Of a stretch of 64,000 nt of DNA, positions 63,278 through 64,000 are shown piece by piece. Below the pieces are notes generated by a model. It searched no databases, had not been told where the DNA came from, and worked only from the letters and a program-made list of their open reading frames with translations. The position numbers and the translations under genes were made by a program. Positions within the stretch are counted from its first letter, which is position 1. Every line of letters begins with the position of its first letter. Source of the stretch: Flavobacteriaceae bacterium (GTDB lineage: Bacteria > Bacteroidota > Bacteroidia > Flavobacteriales > Flavobacteriaceae); assembly GCA_018401115.1 (NCBI GenBank), contig JAGYKX010000005.1, positions 1,054,001 to 1,118,000 on the forward strand. Reading direction: 5' to 3'.

Positions 63278-63751
63278 TTAAAATGAGAATTGAAAAGGGA
63301 GCAGGTTCGCAACAGATGCTGAATGGTAAACTGTAGTTCCATCGACTAAATAAAGTTCAATTTTCTGTTGTTGTTGCTTTTCATATTCGCTCATCACTTG
63401 TCTGCAACTTCCACAAGGGGTGGCTAATTGAAAGCTTGGCTGGTCGCGCTGACGAGCTACAATTGCCACCTGAGTAATCGCCTGGTGTGGGTAATCTGAC
63501 TTCGCAGCAAAAAAGGCGACTCGTTCCGCACAGAGCCCAGATGGGTAAGCAATATTTTCTTGATTGGTGCCCGTATAGATTGCTCCGCTCTCCAGTTTAA
63601 TTGCCGTGCCGACCAAAAAGTTAGAGTAAGGGGCATATGCCCTTTCTGTGGCTTTCTGAGCCTTATCGATTAGCCTTAAGGTATTTTCATCCAAATCGGA
63701 CCAATCAAATTGGTTAAGCTGCGTATTGATAATAATTTTCTTTTTTGTCAT
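63278..63751 (-). CDS. cdd: Cytidine deaminase
   Basis: 157 residues. Zinc and catalytic motifs of the tetrameric class: CAERVAFF with Cys74 and Glu76, and PCGSCRQ with Cys113/Cys116. YAPYSNFLVGTAI and TGTNQENIAYPSG bind the nucleoside. It deaminates (deoxy)cytidine to (deoxy)uridine for pyrimidine salvage. Confidence 0.94.
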   Translation of the reverse strand: MTKKKIIINTQLNQFDWSDLDENTLRLIDKAQKATERAYAPYSNFLVGTAIKLESGAIYTGTNQENIAYPSGLCAERVAFFAAKSDYPHQAITQVAIVARQRDQPSFQLATPCGSCRQVMSEYEKQQQQKIELYLVDGTTVYHSASVANLLPFQFSF

Positions 63752-63925
63752 GCCTTAGCCTTTCCAAAAACCTTCCTAACGCGTACAAGGTAATCATTTA
63801 TATATTGAGGAGGGCAAAAATCAAAAAGGTCTGAAGCATGCAGTTATTTTTGCCCATAAAATCAGAATAATGCCTGATTGATTTGAATTCCTTTTCAATT
63901 TCCCCTAATTAGGATTTGTAAGTTA

Positions 63926-64000
63926 ATGGCTATGGAAAAAATACTAGTTCTTGGAGCGGGAAGATCTGCCGGCTCTCTCATTAAATATTTGTTGGAAGAG
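63926..64000 (+). CDS. Saccharopine dehydrogenase-like NAD(P)-binding protein, 5' end only
   Basis: The window ends 25 codons into the gene. Starting at ATG 63926 (or 63932) it reads MEKILVLGAGRSAGSLIKYL, a Rossmann dinucleotide-binding motif (GAGRSAG) like the Bacteroidetes saccharopine dehydrogenase family. Too short for more. Confidence 0.7.
   Translation, partial: MAMEKILVLGAGRSAGSLIKYLLEE

Overview
The window looks like chromosomal DNA of a Bacteroidota bacterium, most likely of the Cytophagales. The signs are a protein with a type IX secretion C-terminal sorting domain, a TonB receptor with a carboxypeptidase-like N-terminal domain, a GSCFA protein, Bacteroidetes-type promoters (TTTG, about 19 bases, then TAnnTTTG), zinc-ligand-poor DnaG, and GG-leader peptides with a C39 ABC exporter.

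Layout. 1-873 is the end of a TolC-like efflux outer membrane gene. 1471 to about 8790 is an A+T-rich, one-directional array of six compact cassettes. They carry a HigBA pair (present twice, nearly identical), a MazG-like pyrophosphohydrolase with a GIY-YIG/DUF2075/S24 protein, two different PF09907-type HigB/HigA pairs, and MazEF. Each cassette ends in an imperfect inverted repeat running from AAC to GTT. In five of six cassettes the first 7-10 bases are the reverse complement of the start of the cassette's own terminal repeat, which is the logic of integron attC cassettes; no integrase is visible here. 9012-16512 holds a cytosolic trehalase (frameshifted), pyruvate carboxylase with a 3-hydroxyacyl-CoA dehydrogenase, and a RhlE-like RNA helicase.

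17568-28805 is a peptide export island. It has a VKOR-thioredoxin fusion, three [25-residue GG-leader four-cysteine peptide + TlpA-like thioredoxin lipoprotein] pairs that share a repeated upstream element, a C39-peptidase ABC exporter, a HlyD adaptor and the remains of a fourth peptide gene. I infer that the VKOR and thioredoxin proteins make or edit disulfides in peptides trimmed after GG and exported by the C39 transporter. A tRNA with anticodon CAT follows.

29247-64000 is mostly housekeeping: HAD hydrolase, rhodanese, a T9SS-sorted protein, a PASTA protein, Nfu, Mrp, DnaG, RibBA (with a GTP cyclohydrolase II half that lacks zinc cysteines), SurE, nitrilase, a FecA-like TonB receptor, PriA, an SSP411-type thioredoxin protein, GSCFA, a CBM48 protein, an M14 carboxypeptidase, an alpha-glucan operon (GlgE, maltokinase, GlgB, GH57), the rpsF-rpsR-rplI operon, an esterase, cytidine deaminase and the start of a saccharopine-dehydrogenase-like gene.

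Six genes carry single-base frameshifts, four of them one base missing in a short homopolymer. Sequencing error is a real possibility, so broken genes here should not be taken as biologically dead without rechecking reads.
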